A stretch of 50,958 bases of DNA from an uncultured Bacillota bacterium (GCA_949297575.1 CASFTB010000010.1:1-50958), one strand, 5' to 3'. Shown: positions 8,790 to 17,811, counted from the first letter of the stretch. Translations and numbers: made by a program. Notes: a model not told the origin generated them from the sequence alone.

Positions 8790-9608
8790 TGAGTGTCATC
8801 TATCGCCCTACCGGGATGGCGCGGGAGTATAGTCCCTATGCGCTCAATCTGTATATCGGGTGCAGTCATCGCTGCAAGTATTGCTACGCGCCGCATACCC
8901 TCCAAAAGAGCGAAAAAGCCTATTTCGGCACGCCCGAACCGCGCAAAAACATTTTTGGCGCTCCTTGAAAGCGATCTGAAAAAGACGGCCTATACCGAAC
9001 AGATCTTGCTCTCCTTCGTGGGCGACGTGTATTGCGAGAGCGCGGATGGGGGAGAGACGACGCGCGAGGCGCTCGCTCTTCTCAACGCTTATCACGCGCC
9101 CGTGGCGGTGCTTTCGAAGGGCGGGAAACGGATGCTGCGCGATCTCGACCTCTTTCGTGCCTTCGGGGAGCGCATCGCCGTCGGGACGACGCTGACCTTT
9201 TTGGACCAAGAAAAGAGCCGGGAATGGGAACCGTACGCAAGTACGCCCGAGGAGCGGCTGGAAACGCTGAAGATCTTGCACGAGAGCGGGATCAGGACGT
9301 TCGCAAGCTTTGAACCGACGATCGAGCCGCGGGAGAGCCTTGCGCTCATCGAGCGGACTTTGCAGGACAACAGTGTCGATCATTATAAGATCGGCAAGAT
9401 CAACCACTTCAAAAATGCCGACGGGTGGCAGGATTGGCGGCAGTATCTCCTTGATTGCCTGGCGCTGCTGCGCCCGACGGGCAAAGAGGTCTACTACAAG
9501 TTCTGTCTGCGCAAGTTCACGCCCGATGTGGAGCTCACGCCCGAGGAGAAAGACCCTGATGCCTATATCGTCCGTGCATTCCCATCGGAGCAGTTGAAAT
9601 TGTTTTAA
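8789..9608 (+). pseudogene. Radical SAM protein (SPL/Rv2578c-like), frameshifted
   Basis: Joined across a frameshift this is about 273 residues. It is a radical SAM enzyme of the group related to spore photoproduct lyase and the 'mobile pair' proteins (YRPTGMAREYSPYALNLY, then the cluster motif C25-SHR-C29-KY-C32). The first frame runs from 8789 and stops at 8966-8968. The rest (ALLESDLKKTAYTEQILLS to the end at 9608) continues in another frame. One surplus base in the A5 (8944-8948) or T5 (8952-8956) run explains the break. It may be a sequencing error, since both halves otherwise keep good family sequence, or a recent inactivation. The reaction is unknown. Confidence 0.75.
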
Positions 9609-9733
9609 GCGGCTGAGGGGGGCTTGCATATCGATTTGTATCCGATCCATACAATTCGAAAGTTGAGATCGAGTCGACCGCGCGGGAAATGGAAAAGAGT
9701 ATCGACGATCGAACGGGATGCGCACTTTTGGAT

Positions 9734-9778
9734 TTAAGGGGACAGTTTTTGTGCTTTTTGCAAAATCTGTCCCCTTAA
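9734..9778. repeat. Long inverted repeat with GGGGACAG ends
   Basis: Perfect 12-base arms (9734-9745 and 9767-9778, TTAAGGGGACAG and its complement) are extended by further A-T pairs around a short loop. GGGGACAG-type ends recall the hairpins near REP-associated IS200-like transposases, but no transposase is present here. It could be a MITE/REP-like remnant or a terminator upstream of the ATPase promoter. Confidence 0.55.
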
Positions 9779-9779
9779 C

Positions 9780-9808
9780 TTGTATTTTCCTCGATTTTGT
9801 GCTATAAT
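9780..9808 (+). promoter_or_regulatory. Promoter of the DUF4143 ATPase
   Basis: TTGTAT (9780-9785) is 17 bases from TATAAT (9803-9808). The block around the -10 box, TGTGCTATAATGAG, also occurs at the response regulator promoter at 11.56 kb. Confidence 0.7.
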
Positions 9809-9833
9809 GAGAACATCGAAAAGGAGTGATCGC

Positions 9834-11069
9834 ATGGAATTATATGTCCGAGAAAAGTATTTGAAGAAGATGCGCGGGTTCTATCACGATACCGAGGTCA
9901 TCAAAGTGATCACGGGTGTCCGCCGTTGCGGGAAGTCCTGTCTGATGAAAACCGTCATGGACGAGCTGCGGCGGAAGGGGGTTTCGGAAGAGCATCTCAT
10001 TTCGTTGGATTTGGACAGCCTGCAATACCGGAAAGCCAAGACGGCGGATCGATTGGAAGAGCTTATCCTCTCGCAGTCACATGCCGAGGGGGTAAAATAT
10101 CTTTTTATCGACGAGATCCAAAACGTCGCGGGGTTTGAGGAGGTCGTCAACGCCTTTCGGGAGGATGGGAATTACTCCATCTTCATCACGGGCTCCAACT
10201 CCTATCTTCTGAGCGGGGAGCTGGTCACAAAGCTGACGGGACGGTATATCGAGTTTGAGATGTTCCCGCTCACGTTCGACGAATACCTCGACATGAAGGC
10301 GTTTTATGGAAAGCCGGTCAACGCGAATCTTATCGCAGAGCTCAACAATTATCTGCAGGAGGGCGGCTTCCCCAAGACGATGCAGTATGATGAATTTGCC
10401 GACAAGCGTACTTATGTCCAATCGGTCATCGACGAGATCTTTGAAAAGGACATCCGCCGAAGACTCAAGATCCGAAACGTCGAAGCGTTCAACAATGTGC
10501 GCGGCTTTATCATCAACAACTTCGGGGCGACAGTGAGCATTCAAAGCTTGCAGGCTGCGCTCGAAAAGAACGGGATCGCCGTGAAGCGCTCTACTCTGAC
10601 AAGATATATCGAGGCGCTTGTGCAAAGCAAGATCTTATATCGGTGCGATCGGTTCGATATGAAATCAAAGAAGTCGCTCGGCGGGGAGAAGAAGTACTAT
10701 CTTGCGGATACGTCCTTCTATTTCTCGACAAATACGGACAATCGCATCAACTACGGCCCCACATTGGAAAACATGGTCTATCTCTATGCGCGCAGCTTCG
10801 ATTATTCCGTCAGCGTAGGGAGGATCGGAAAGCTGGAGTGCGACTTCATTTTGCGGGATAACAGCCTGAATTATGCCTATGTGCAGGTGGCGTATACGAT
10901 CGGGGAAAGCAAAGCGACCGAAGACAGGGAATACGCGCCGCTTGAAATGATCAAGGATAATTATCCGAAATTTGTCCTCACGACCGATTATCTGCTGCAA
11001 AAGCGCAGCGGGATCAGGCATTTGAATCTGCTTGAATTTATGAGGGCGCAGAAAGGGTTTTCGGACTGA
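9834..11069 (+). CDS. AAA-type ATPase with DUF4143 C-terminus
   Basis: A 411-residue P-loop ATPase of the AAA_14/DUF4143 family, widespread in gut bacteria; the biochemical role is not established. Walker A is GVRRCGKS (residues 28-35) and Walker B is YLFIDEIQ (about 87-94). A GSNSYLL sensor-like motif follows, and the C-terminal nuclease-like half carries LECDF. The ATG at 9834 is chosen because AAAGGAG lies just upstream. The gene is a single transcription unit: its own promoter at 9780-9808 and a GC-rich hairpin 18 bases after the stop. A divergent C-terminal fragment of the same family lies at 50.5 kb, at the other end of the GH3 island. Confidence 0.9.
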   Translation: MELYVREKYLKKMRGFYHDTEVIKVITGVRRCGKSCLMKTVMDELRRKGVSEEHLISLDLDSLQYRKAKTADRLEELILSQSHAEGVKYLFIDEIQNVAGFEEVVNAFREDGNYSIFITGSNSYLLSGELVTKLTGRYIEFEMFPLTFDEYLDMKAFYGKPVNANLIAELNNYLQEGGFPKTMQYDEFADKRTYVQSVIDEIFEKDIRRRLKIRNVEAFNNVRGFIINNFGATVSIQSLQAALEKNGIAVKRSTLTRYIEALVQSKILYRCDRFDMKSKKSLGGEKKYYLADTSFYFSTNTDNRINYGPTLENMVYLYARSFDYSVSVGRIGKLECDFILRDNSLNYAYVQVAYTIGESKATEDREYAPLEMIKDNYPKFVLTTDYLLQKRSGIRHLNLLEFMRAQKGFSD

Positions 11070-11086
11070 ACAGAGCGTATGATAGA

Positions 11087-11122
11087 AGCGGCGCGGCGGA
11101 AATTTCCGCCGCGCCGCTTGCT
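11087..11122. repeat. GC-rich palindromic element, copy 1 (hairpin)
   Basis: A perfect palindrome with 16-base arms (11087-11118) is followed by TTGCT. It probably acts as the terminator of the ATPase gene. A second copy, identical at 35 of 36 positions, lies at 50826-50861. The two bracket the GH3 island. Confidence 0.8.
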
Positions 11123-11534
11123 TCGATAAGTTTTCATTTGGGGAAACAAATTGGAGAAACGATTTCCGAAAGAGGGCTTAAAACGGCAGTTTTCGGGCAA
11201 AAAACGGGCTTTCGAGACTTTTTTCAAAATTCTGTTTCGCATCTATTCTCAGAACAGTATTACCCTTGCTGTCGGAACGGCGGCGGGCGTTTCTGAGGTT
11301 TGTACGGACGGGCGTTTATAAAAGGCAGGGCCTGTCCGTAAAGCGTTTGCGCAAGGTTGCAAAATTTCGGCCGGGTGCCTTGGTATGCATTCTTTTGCGT
11401 CGGATACGCGCATCGGAGTATCTCTTTGAGGCGTTGCCCGAAACGAGATCGCCCTCCGGGAGGCCTGCGACTCATATGTGTAAATTTTCGCTCCGGAGCG
11501 CGGCAGCTGCGGGCAATAAAAATCGCATTACCCC
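11123..11534. other. Intergenic stretch, possible interspersed repeat
   Basis: About 400 bases without a convincing gene. Short frames are open on both strands (11260-11550 minus, 11266-11562 plus), but none has a ribosome site or family resemblance. The sequence has the look of a dispersed intergenic element; this cannot be tested inside the window because no second copy is present. Confidence 0.3.
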
Positions 11535-11563
11535 TTGCAAAGTCGGGCAAACTGTGCTATAAT
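11535..11563 (+). promoter_or_regulatory. Promoter of response regulator A
   Basis: TTGCAA (11535-11540) is 17 bases from TATAAT (11558-11563). The predicted start falls near 11570, inside the first of two palindromes. Confidence 0.75.
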
Positions 11564-11568
11564 GAGGC

Positions 11569-11609
11569 AAACAGGGGTACCCCTGTTTTTTCGGAGTACT
11601 CCGAAAAAA
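11569..11609. promoter_or_regulatory. Double palindrome leader of cassette A
   Basis: Two perfect palindromes overlap by three T residues: the first (11569-11588, core GGGGTACCCC) and the second (11586-11609, core TTTCGGA-N4-TCCGAAA). They begin five bases after the -10 box and lie 43-84 bases before the regulator ATG. The same paired layout precedes regulator B (28872-28910). The T6 after the first stem also makes a terminator-like hairpin, but it is so close to the start site that DNA operators or a protective 5' RNA structure are likelier. Confidence 0.75.
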
Positions 11610-11651
11610 CTTTCTTATCGGGTTATCCGCATCGGCGGAAAGGAAGAGGAA

Positions 11652-12362
11652 ATGATCCGTGTCGCAATCGTAGAAGATGAAAAGGAAGCAGCCGATACGT
11701 TGACGGAGTATCTGCACCGGTATGAGCAGGGCAGAGCGGAAACATTCGAGATTGCCGTCTATCCGAATTCCAGTACTTTTATCATGAATTATAAAGGCGC
11801 GGATATCGTCTTCATGGACATCGAACTGCCAGACGGGAACGGTATGGATACCGCCAAGATGCTCCGCCGCCTCGACAGCTGCGTGACGCTGATCTTTGTC
11901 ACGAACATGGCGCAGTATGCCATCAAGGGGTATTCTGTCAGTGCCCTTGACTTCATGGTCAAACCGGTCACCTATTACAGTTTTTCCACCATGCTTTCCC
12001 GCGCCCTTGTCCGTTGCCATGCCGAGCGCGCAGCCGATTGGGTCATCCATACCGCCGGCGGCCTTTCAAAGGTAGACCTGAAAAGCATTTCTTACATTGA
12101 GGTCCGCGACCACAGGCTGGTCTACCATACGGATGAGGGTGAATTCGAAGAATGGGGCAAAATGAGCGCACTGGAAGAGCGGCTCGCCTCCAAGGGCTTT
12201 GCAAGGGGGAACAACTGTTATCTCATCAACCTGCGCCGCGTCACGGCGATAGAGGACAGCAGCGTCCGTCTGCTCGGCGGTACCGAGCTGCAGCTCAGCC
12301 GCGCCAGGCGGAAGGAGTTTTTGAGGCTCTTTGCCGAATTTTTTGAGGGAAGCGGGGAGTAG
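11652..12362 (+). CDS. LytTR-family response regulator (cassette A)
   Basis: A 236-residue two-component regulator. The receiver domain has the acidic pair in IVEDE (Glu8-Asp9-Glu10), phospho-acceptor Asp56 (FMDIELPDGNG) and Lys104 (VKP). The C-terminal LytTR DNA-binding domain shows ISYIEVRDHRLVYH and the late YLINLRRV motif. The start is fixed by AAAGGAAGAGGA before ATG 11652. It is followed six bases later by its sensor kinase, so the pair is co-expressed. LytTR domains bind direct repeats about 21 bp apart. It probably controls the GH3 and lipoprotein genes downstream, which is inferred from position. Confidence 0.93.
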   Translation: MIRVAIVEDEKEAADTLTEYLHRYEQGRAETFEIAVYPNSSTFIMNYKGADIVFMDIELPDGNGMDTAKMLRRLDSCVTLIFVTNMAQYAIKGYSVSALDFMVKPVTYYSFSTMLSRALVRCHAERAADWVIHTAGGLSKVDLKSISYIEVRDHRLVYHTDEGEFEEWGKMSALEERLASKGFARGNNCYLINLRRVTAIEDSSVRLLGGTELQLSRARRKEFLRLFAEFFEGSGE

Positions 12363-12368
12363 CACGGC

Positions 12369-13712
12369 ATGTTTGCTTTCGATCAGACCCTCTTTTGGTA
12401 TCGTTTGGTGTTTACCGCCGAATTGCTCGTCGCGGAGCACCTGATTGCCTGCCGTCTCAAGAGACGCGGGCATTTTTGGTTGCGTCTCGCTCTCTGTGCG
12501 GTGGCGCTCTTTGCGGTTACTTTTCTGACGCCCCTCTATTGGTACAATGCGCTGTACATTTCGGCAATGTTTCTGTTCCTCTTTGTCGTCAGCGCGCTCT
12601 TGCTGCGCGTTTGTTACGACGAGCCCTGGATCAATATCCTCTTTTGCGGCATCGCCGCATACGCAGTGCAGCACATCGCGTATTCTCTTTATCAGATGAT
12701 CATGCAGCTTACGCTCTTGGACGGCGGCCTCTCCTCCGGCATTTACGGGGAAGGCGAGCACGAGGGCAGCTGGAACATTTTTACCCTCCTTGTTTACCTC
12801 GAGTGTTACAGCTTCGTCTACGGCATGGGCTGGCTGTTGCTCGGCCGTACCCTCGCCGACGAAGGAGAGCTGTACATCGACAACGCAGCGCTCCTCTGGC
12901 TCGCGGGGCTCATCCTGTTTGTCTCCATCGTCGTCAATGCGATCGTCGTCTATGCGGAAGAGCTGCAGGGCAGGACGATGCAGCTCATCTCCTATCTGTA
13001 CAGCATCCTCAGCTGCGTACTGGCGCTCATGGTACAGTTCGCGCTCAAGCGGCAGAAGAAGCTGGAGGTGGACCTGACCGTCGTCGAACAGATGTGGCAA
13101 AAGGACATAGAGCACTATCGGCTCGCCTCGGAGACCATCAACATCATCAACGTCAAGTGTCATGATCTGCGGCACCAGATCCGCGCGCTGCGCCTCGGAG
13201 GCAGAACAGATGCGGATGCCCTCGAAGAGATCGAGCGCTCCGTTTCCATCTACGATTCGGTAGTCAAGACGGGCAACGACGCACTCGACGTCGTCCTGAC
13301 GGAGAAGAGCCTCAACTGCGAAAAACACGGCATCCGCCTCACCTGTATGGCAGACGGCGCTAAGCTCTCCTTCATGAAACCGAGCGATATCTATTCTCTT
13401 TTCGGCAACGCGCTGGAAAATGCCGTCGGGCACGTGATGCGATATGAGGACAGGGAAAAACGCTTTATTCGCCTCAATGTGCGCGAGGTCAGTTCCACCC
13501 TCGTCGTGCACATCGAAAATTATTTTGAAGGGGAACTCGTGTTCGCGGACGGACTTCCGCAAACCACGAGCGGGGATACCGTATCGCACGGCTACGGCAT
13601 GATCAGCATGCGCACTATCTGCGAAAAGTACGGAGGGGATCTCTTTGTCAAGACGAAAAACGGTCTGTTCATGCTGGATATGGTATTGCCTTTGCCCAAA
13701 GAGGGAGGATAA
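12369..13712 (+). CDS. Multi-spanning GHKL sensor histidine kinase (cassette A)
   Basis: A 447-residue membrane kinase of the AgrC-like GHKL class. The first about 225 residues hold six or seven hydrophobic helices and no recognisable extracellular domain, so the signal is sensed within or near the membrane. The phospho-acceptor His265 lies in CHDLRHQI. The ATP-binding part follows with SLFGNALENAV (N box) and SHGYGMISMRTICEKYGG (G box). No small signal-peptide gene of the AgrD kind or AgrB-like processor is seen nearby. It sits between the regulator and the first GH3 gene with gaps of only six bases on each side, so all are one operon. Confidence 0.92.
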   Translation: MFAFDQTLFWYRLVFTAELLVAEHLIACRLKRRGHFWLRLALCAVALFAVTFLTPLYWYNALYISAMFLFLFVVSALLLRVCYDEPWINILFCGIAAYAVQHIAYSLYQMIMQLTLLDGGLSSGIYGEGEHEGSWNIFTLLVYLECYSFVYGMGWLLLGRTLADEGELYIDNAALLWLAGLILFVSIVVNAIVVYAEELQGRTMQLISYLYSILSCVLALMVQFALKRQKKLEVDLTVVEQMWQKDIEHYRLASETINIINVKCHDLRHQIRALRLGGRTDADALEEIERSVSIYDSVVKTGNDALDVVLTEKSLNCEKHGIRLTCMADGAKLSFMKPSDIYSLFGNALENAVGHVMRYEDREKRFIRLNVREVSSTLVVHIENYFEGELVFADGLPQTTSGDTVSHGYGMISMRTICEKYGGDLFVKTKNGLFMLDMVLPLPKEGG

Positions 13713-13718
13713 CGCGCT

Positions 13719-16700
13719 ATGCAAAAGAAACGGAATAAGATCAAAAAATATGCCGCCGTTTACCTGGCGCTGACGGCATTCCTGCTGGCGCTCTGCCTCA
13801 CCGTGAACATCGGTATGAACACTTTTTCCCGCAATATGGATTTTCGCTTCGGGTCGGGAGAGATGATCGTGACGCCCGCAGAGGGTACGGAAGATTGGGA
13901 TACCGCCTATTATGCTTCCGATTATGCGAACGACAGACAGCGCATTGAAGATGCGGCGCGTGCCTTGACAGAACGCATGGAAGGGGAGGGCATCGTCCTC
14001 CTCAAAAACGAGGGGAGTGCCCTTCCGCTCGACCGCGCTCAGCCGCGGCAGCAACGCGTCAGCGTGTTCGGCTGGTCCTTTTCGCACCCCGTTTATGGAG
14101 GCAGCGGTTCGGGGGACATCGACACGCAGAATTGTATCACACCGCAAAAAGGACTGGAAAATGCTGGATTTTCCGTCAATCCGACGCTCGTCGACGCCTA
14201 TGGCGAGTGGTCGGAAAATACCGTTCGCCTGACCAATTGGGGCACGCAGGTCACCTGCGATTCCCGCCCTACCGTTACGGTATCATATACCGACTGGGAT
14301 ATCATCGAGATGCCTGTCTCAGACGCTCTCGCCGCGCGGGCGGCAGCGTATTCGGACGTGGCACTCGTTTTTCTTGCCAGGCAGGGAGGAGAGGGCACCG
14401 ATCTGCCCGTGACCATGGGGGCGAACACTTTTTACGGAGCCAACCGCGCCAATACGTCCAACTCTTTCGGTTACGATGAGGGCAAGCACTATCTCGAACT
14501 TGCCGAAGGGGAAAAGCAGATGCTCTCCGCCGTCACGGGGGCGGGGTTTGAAAAGGTGATCGTCGTCATCAATTCTCCCAATGCGATGGAACTCGCCCCT
14601 TTGCAGGATTCGCCCGATATAGATTCCGTCCTGCTCATCGGAGCCCCCGGCTCTGCGGGGTTCAATGCCTTGGGGAAAGTGCTCAGCGGGGAAATTGTCC
14701 CGTCGGGCAGGACGGCGGATATTTTCGCCGCAGACTTTACCGCCGACCCTACCTTTCCCAATTTTTCCGATCCAACGTACTATGCGGAAAATGCGGGTAT
14801 ACAGCGCCGCAATGAGTACACGAACGTCAATGCAAACACCTCGGCGTACGACCACGGCTACTTTGTGCAGTATGAGGAGGGGATCTACATGGGCTACCGC
14901 TACTATGAGACGGCGGACCTGCTCGGTACCATTGACTACGGCGAGGCGGTCGTCTATCCCTTCGGCTACGGACTGAGCTATACCTCCTTCGAGCAGAGCA
15001 TCGTGCGCAGCTCGGTGCGCGGCGGCAGGGTCAGCGTCACCGTCCGCGTAGAAAATACCGGCGGCCGTGCCGGCAAAGACGTCGTGCAGCTATACTATAC
15101 GGCGCCCTTCGGCGCGGAAGAGACGGGCGGGGCGCCCGTCATCGAAAAATCCGCGAAGGTCCTCGCGGCGTTTTTGAAAACGGATTCCATCCCCGCAGGC
15201 ACTGCGGAGGAGTACACGCTCTCCTTTGCCGTCGAGGACATGGCCTCTTATGACGACGTTACCGCGGGCTGTTATGTCCTCGACGCGGGCACCTACACGA
15301 TTTGGCTTGGCAAAAATTCCCACGACAGCTGGGGCAGCTTTACCTATGAGCAGAGTTCCCGCGTCCTCTTCGATGCGGGCAATCCGCGGGAGTCGGAGAT
15401 CGCCGCGCAGGAGGAGTCCGTGCTCGACCGATCGGAAACCGTCGCTGCGACCAACGCTTTCGGGGAAGTGCTCGTCCCTTCCGAAATGAGCAAGCTCACG
15501 CTGCTCAGCCGCGAGGATGAATTTGTGAATTTCCCCACAGAGCCTACGGATGTAGACAGGATCGCCACCGATGATTTCTTACAGACCATCCAAAGGTATG
15601 ACCCTGCCGCCCACCCGGACGAAGATGCGCGTCTGCCCGCGTTGGGACGGGAGAACGGCCTGCGCCTTGCGGATATGCGCGGCGCCGCTTACGGGGATCC
15701 CGCATGGGATTCTCTTCTCGATCAGCTCTCGGTAGATGACATGGTGCGGCTCGTCACGACGGGCGGATTCGGCACGGCGGGCATCGACTCTGTCGGAAAG
15801 CCGCGCACGTTGGACAACGACGGCCCGCAGGCACTCAAATACGGCGATTGGGCGGGCACGCCCGGAGAAGACGAAACGGCGCTCAATGCCTACCCCTCCG
15901 AAACGGTCATCGCCTCCGCCTGGAGTGTACAGCTGTGCGAGGAGTGGGGTAAGATCGTGGGTGAGGAAGGGCTCGCCTGGAGCACGACGGGTTGGTATGC
16001 CCCGGGGCTCAACCTGCATCGCTCGCCCTTCGGCGGAAGAAATTTTGAATATTTTTCAGAGGATCCGCTTTTGAGCGGCAAGTTGGGTGCCGCAGTCATC
16101 GGCGGCGCCGCGAGCAAAGGGATTTTGACCTATCCAAAGCATTTTGCGGTCAATGACCAGGAGAGCTACCGCTCCGGCTGGAAGTACAATACCGTCAATT
16201 CACTGTACACGTGGGCGACGGAGCAGACCATGCGCGAGCTGTACCTGCGCTCCTTCGAGATCGCCGTCAAAGAGGCGCGCGTGACCGTCCGCTACATCGC
16301 CGATGATCAGGGAACGGTGCAGAGCAAAGAGATGCGCGCGGCGACAGGGATGATGACCGGGCTAAACGCCGTCGGCAGCTGCTGGGCGGGCGGCAATGCT
16401 GCGCTTTTAGAGTGCGTCTTGCGCGGCGAATGGGGATTTTGCGGCACCGTCATCACAGACTACCGATCGCCGAGCAGGACGTTCATGGATCCGGACAGGA
16501 TGCTGCGAAATGGCGGAGACCTGGTGCTCTATCCGCACGGCGTGGCATTGGACGAGTCGAGCTCTGTGACCGCGGTCTCCCGCCTGCGGGAGGCCTGCCG
16601 CAACATCCTTTATTCGTATTGCAACAGCAACGCGTTGCAGGGGATCGCCCCCGGTTCGAGCATCTCTTATCGCCGCGCGCCGTGGCAGTGGGGGATCACC

Positions 16701-16823
16701 GTCATGTGGTGCTGCAGTGCGGCGGTCGTTGCGGCGGGCGGAATTTTCGTTGCCGTGTTGTGGAGAAAGGAGGTTTCCGAAAAAAAAGAGGAACGCTCTG
16801 CTCCCGAAGGAGGGAAAATATGA
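13719..16823 (+). CDS. Permuted GH3 glycosidase, membrane helix at both ends (GH3-1)
   Basis: A 1034-residue GH3 enzyme with permuted domains. The alpha/beta sandwich comes first (EGIVLLKNEGSALPL), then the FnIII-like part (GKDVVQLYYTAP), then the barrel (LHRSPFGGRNFEYFSEDP, KHFAVNDQE). The likely nucleophile is Asp914 in GTVITDY. The acid/base candidate is the Glu in GGEGTDLP. An N-terminal helix (about 11-31, no cleavage-type end) and a C-terminal helix (about 986-1012) place the enzyme outside, tethered twice. The barrel carries an unusual insertion after AVKEARVTVRYIA before GMMTGLN, where relatives read AMMSSFN. The ATG at 13719 follows GAGGGAGG. Substrate unknown; beta-glucosides or xylosides are typical of GH3. 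Confidence 0.92.
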   Translation: MQKKRNKIKKYAAVYLALTAFLLALCLTVNIGMNTFSRNMDFRFGSGEMIVTPAEGTEDWDTAYYASDYANDRQRIEDAARALTERMEGEGIVLLKNEGSALPLDRAQPRQQRVSVFGWSFSHPVYGGSGSGDIDTQNCITPQKGLENAGFSVNPTLVDAYGEWSENTVRLTNWGTQVTCDSRPTVTVSYTDWDIIEMPVSDALAARAAAYSDVALVFLARQGGEGTDLPVTMGANTFYGANRANTSNSFGYDEGKHYLELAEGEKQMLSAVTGAGFEKVIVVINSPNAMELAPLQDSPDIDSVLLIGAPGSAGFNALGKVLSGEIVPSGRTADIFAADFTADPTFPNFSDPTYYAENAGIQRRNEYTNVNANTSAYDHGYFVQYEEGIYMGYRYYETADLLGTIDYGEAVVYPFGYGLSYTSFEQSIVRSSVRGGRVSVTVRVENTGGRAGKDVVQLYYTAPFGAEETGGAPVIEKSAKVLAAFLKTDSIPAGTAEEYTLSFAVEDMASYDDVTAGCYVLDAGTYTIWLGKNSHDSWGSFTYEQSSRVLFDAGNPRESEIAAQEESVLDRSETVAATNAFGEVLVPSEMSKLTLLSREDEFVNFPTEPTDVDRIATDDFLQTIQRYDPAAHPDEDARLPALGRENGLRLADMRGAAYGDPAWDSLLDQLSVDDMVRLVTTGGFGTAGIDSVGKPRTLDNDGPQALKYGDWAGTPGEDETALNAYPSETVIASAWSVQLCEEWGKIVGEEGLAWSTTGWYAPGLNLHRSPFGGRNFEYFSEDPLLSGKLGAAVIGGAASKGILTYPKHFAVNDQESYRSGWKYNTVNSLYTWATEQTMRELYLRSFEIAVKEARVTVRYIADDQGTVQSKEMRAATGMMTGLNAVGSCWAGGNAALLECVLRGEWGFCGTVITDYRSPSRTFMDPDRMLRNGGDLVLYPHGVALDESSSVTAVSRLREACRNILYSYCNSNALQGIAPGSSISYRRAPWQWGITVMWCCSAAVVAAGGIFVAVLWRKEVSEKKEERSAPEGGKI

Positions 16824-17710
16824 GGAAAAGAATTTGGCTGTTCGTCCTTGTCTCTTCAATCTTATCGGTATTGCTCATCTGTGCCTGCGCGCAGGAAGAG
16901 ACGCCGCCCGCGCCCGCCGTGGTCTCGGTCACCCTGCGCATCGGCGGGGAGGATGCGCCCGACAAGGTGGCGGTAGACTATACGCGGATCCGTTCGATGA
17001 CCGTCTCCGTCAAGGTGATCACCGAGGGCGGCGCAGGCAAAGCGGTGCGCTACTCCAGTTCGGATGCGTCCGTCGCGGAGATAGACGGAAACGGTACCAT
17101 CCGCCTTTTGGGGGACGGCTCGTGTACCATTGCCGCCGTCTCCGAAGCGGACGGGGAGAAGTCGGACAGCTTTGTGCTCGACGTCTATTATCCGGATGAG
17201 GCGATCATGCAGGAGATCGCCTCCGACGGCGTTTACCGGTTGGAGGCAGAGGAGGCCGATCTCTCCGCCGCGGGCAGCAATGCGGCTGCGGAGGAGATCC
17301 TCGGCGAGGGAGGAGTGCCTACGGGCGAAACGGCCGTGGGTGGCCTGGGCTATAAAGGGGCAAAGATCGTCTTTCGCGTGCGCGCGGGAGAGGCAGTCTG
17401 TGCGATGCTGCGCCTGCGCGTCGCAAGCACCGTGGAGAAGGGGAAAGGCGAGTTCGCCCTCGACGATGCCGTGCTCCTGACCGTAAACGGGCAGGCGTAT
17501 GCGACGGGCGTAACGGTGCGTGCCGTGGAGGGCGCGGCCGATTACAACGGGTATCAGGTGCTGGAAGTACAGGCGCGGCTCTCTTTGCGCAGGGGAACCA
17601 GTGAGATCGCCTTTACCGATATTGCGGGCGTTTCCGGCAGAGCCGCGCGCATGCCGAATTTCGATTGGATCGAGCTGTCCGTCAGCGAGTACGGGCAGAC
17701 CGCCGGCTGA
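16820..17710 (+). CDS. Lipoprotein with BIG2 domain and CBM-like C-terminus
   Basis: A 296-residue lipoprotein. The start overlaps the GH3-1 stop (ATGA) and has AAGGAGGG upstream. The signal peptide ends at Cys23 (ICAC). Residues about 32-125 resemble a bacterial Ig-like group 2 domain (YSSSDASVAEIDGNGTI). The last about 160 residues start with YRLEAEEADL and read as a jelly-roll carbohydrate-binding-like module. They match in pattern the FEAEY modules of the lipoproteins at 27.9, 35.2 and 46.0 kb. It ends the first transcription unit of cassette A. It probably holds or presents substrate for the neighbouring surface GH3. The ligand is unknown. Confidence 0.82.
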   Translation: MRKRIWLFVLVSSILSVLLICACAQEETPPAPAVVSVTLRIGGEDAPDKVAVDYTRIRSMTVSVKVITEGGAGKAVRYSSSDASVAEIDGNGTIRLLGDGSCTIAAVSEADGEKSDSFVLDVYYPDEAIMQEIASDGVYRLEAEEADLSAAGSNAAAEEILGEGGVPTGETAVGGLGYKGAKIVFRVRAGEAVCAMLRLRVASTVEKGKGEFALDDAVLLTVNGQAYATGVTVRAVEGAADYNGYQVLEVQARLSLRRGTSEIAFTDIAGVSGRAARMPNFDWIELSVSEYGQTAG

Positions 17711-17764
17711 GCGGTACCGTCCCTTTTCGGAGCGGGCAAAACAAATGCAAAAATCACTCTTTAC

Positions 17765-17811
17765 GGGAGGCGCCCGTCGCAAGTGCTGCGGCGGGCGCCT
17801 CCCGCATTTTT
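17765..17811 (+). terminator. Strong terminator inside cassette A
   Basis: A 17-bp stem (17765-17781 with 17787-17803, one G-U) has a five-base loop and is followed by TTTTT (17807-17811). It separates the first unit (regulator to BIG2 lipoprotein) from the second (GH3-2 onward). Confidence 0.88.

Noticed and set aside
11260..11562. Overlapping open frames of about 96-98 codons on both strands before regulator A
   Set aside because: No ribosome site, low-complexity Arg/Pro-rich translation, and the plus frame runs into the regulator promoter.
11571..11591. Intrinsic terminator in the leader of regulator A
   Set aside because: The hairpin plus T6 would end only about 20 bases after the predicted start, too early for normal termination; kept as part of the double palindrome instead.
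11652..13712. An Agr-type quorum-sensing locus
   Set aside because: Kinase and LytTR regulator resemble AgrC/AgrA in class, but no AgrB-like protease or AgrD-like peptide gene is present in any cassette.
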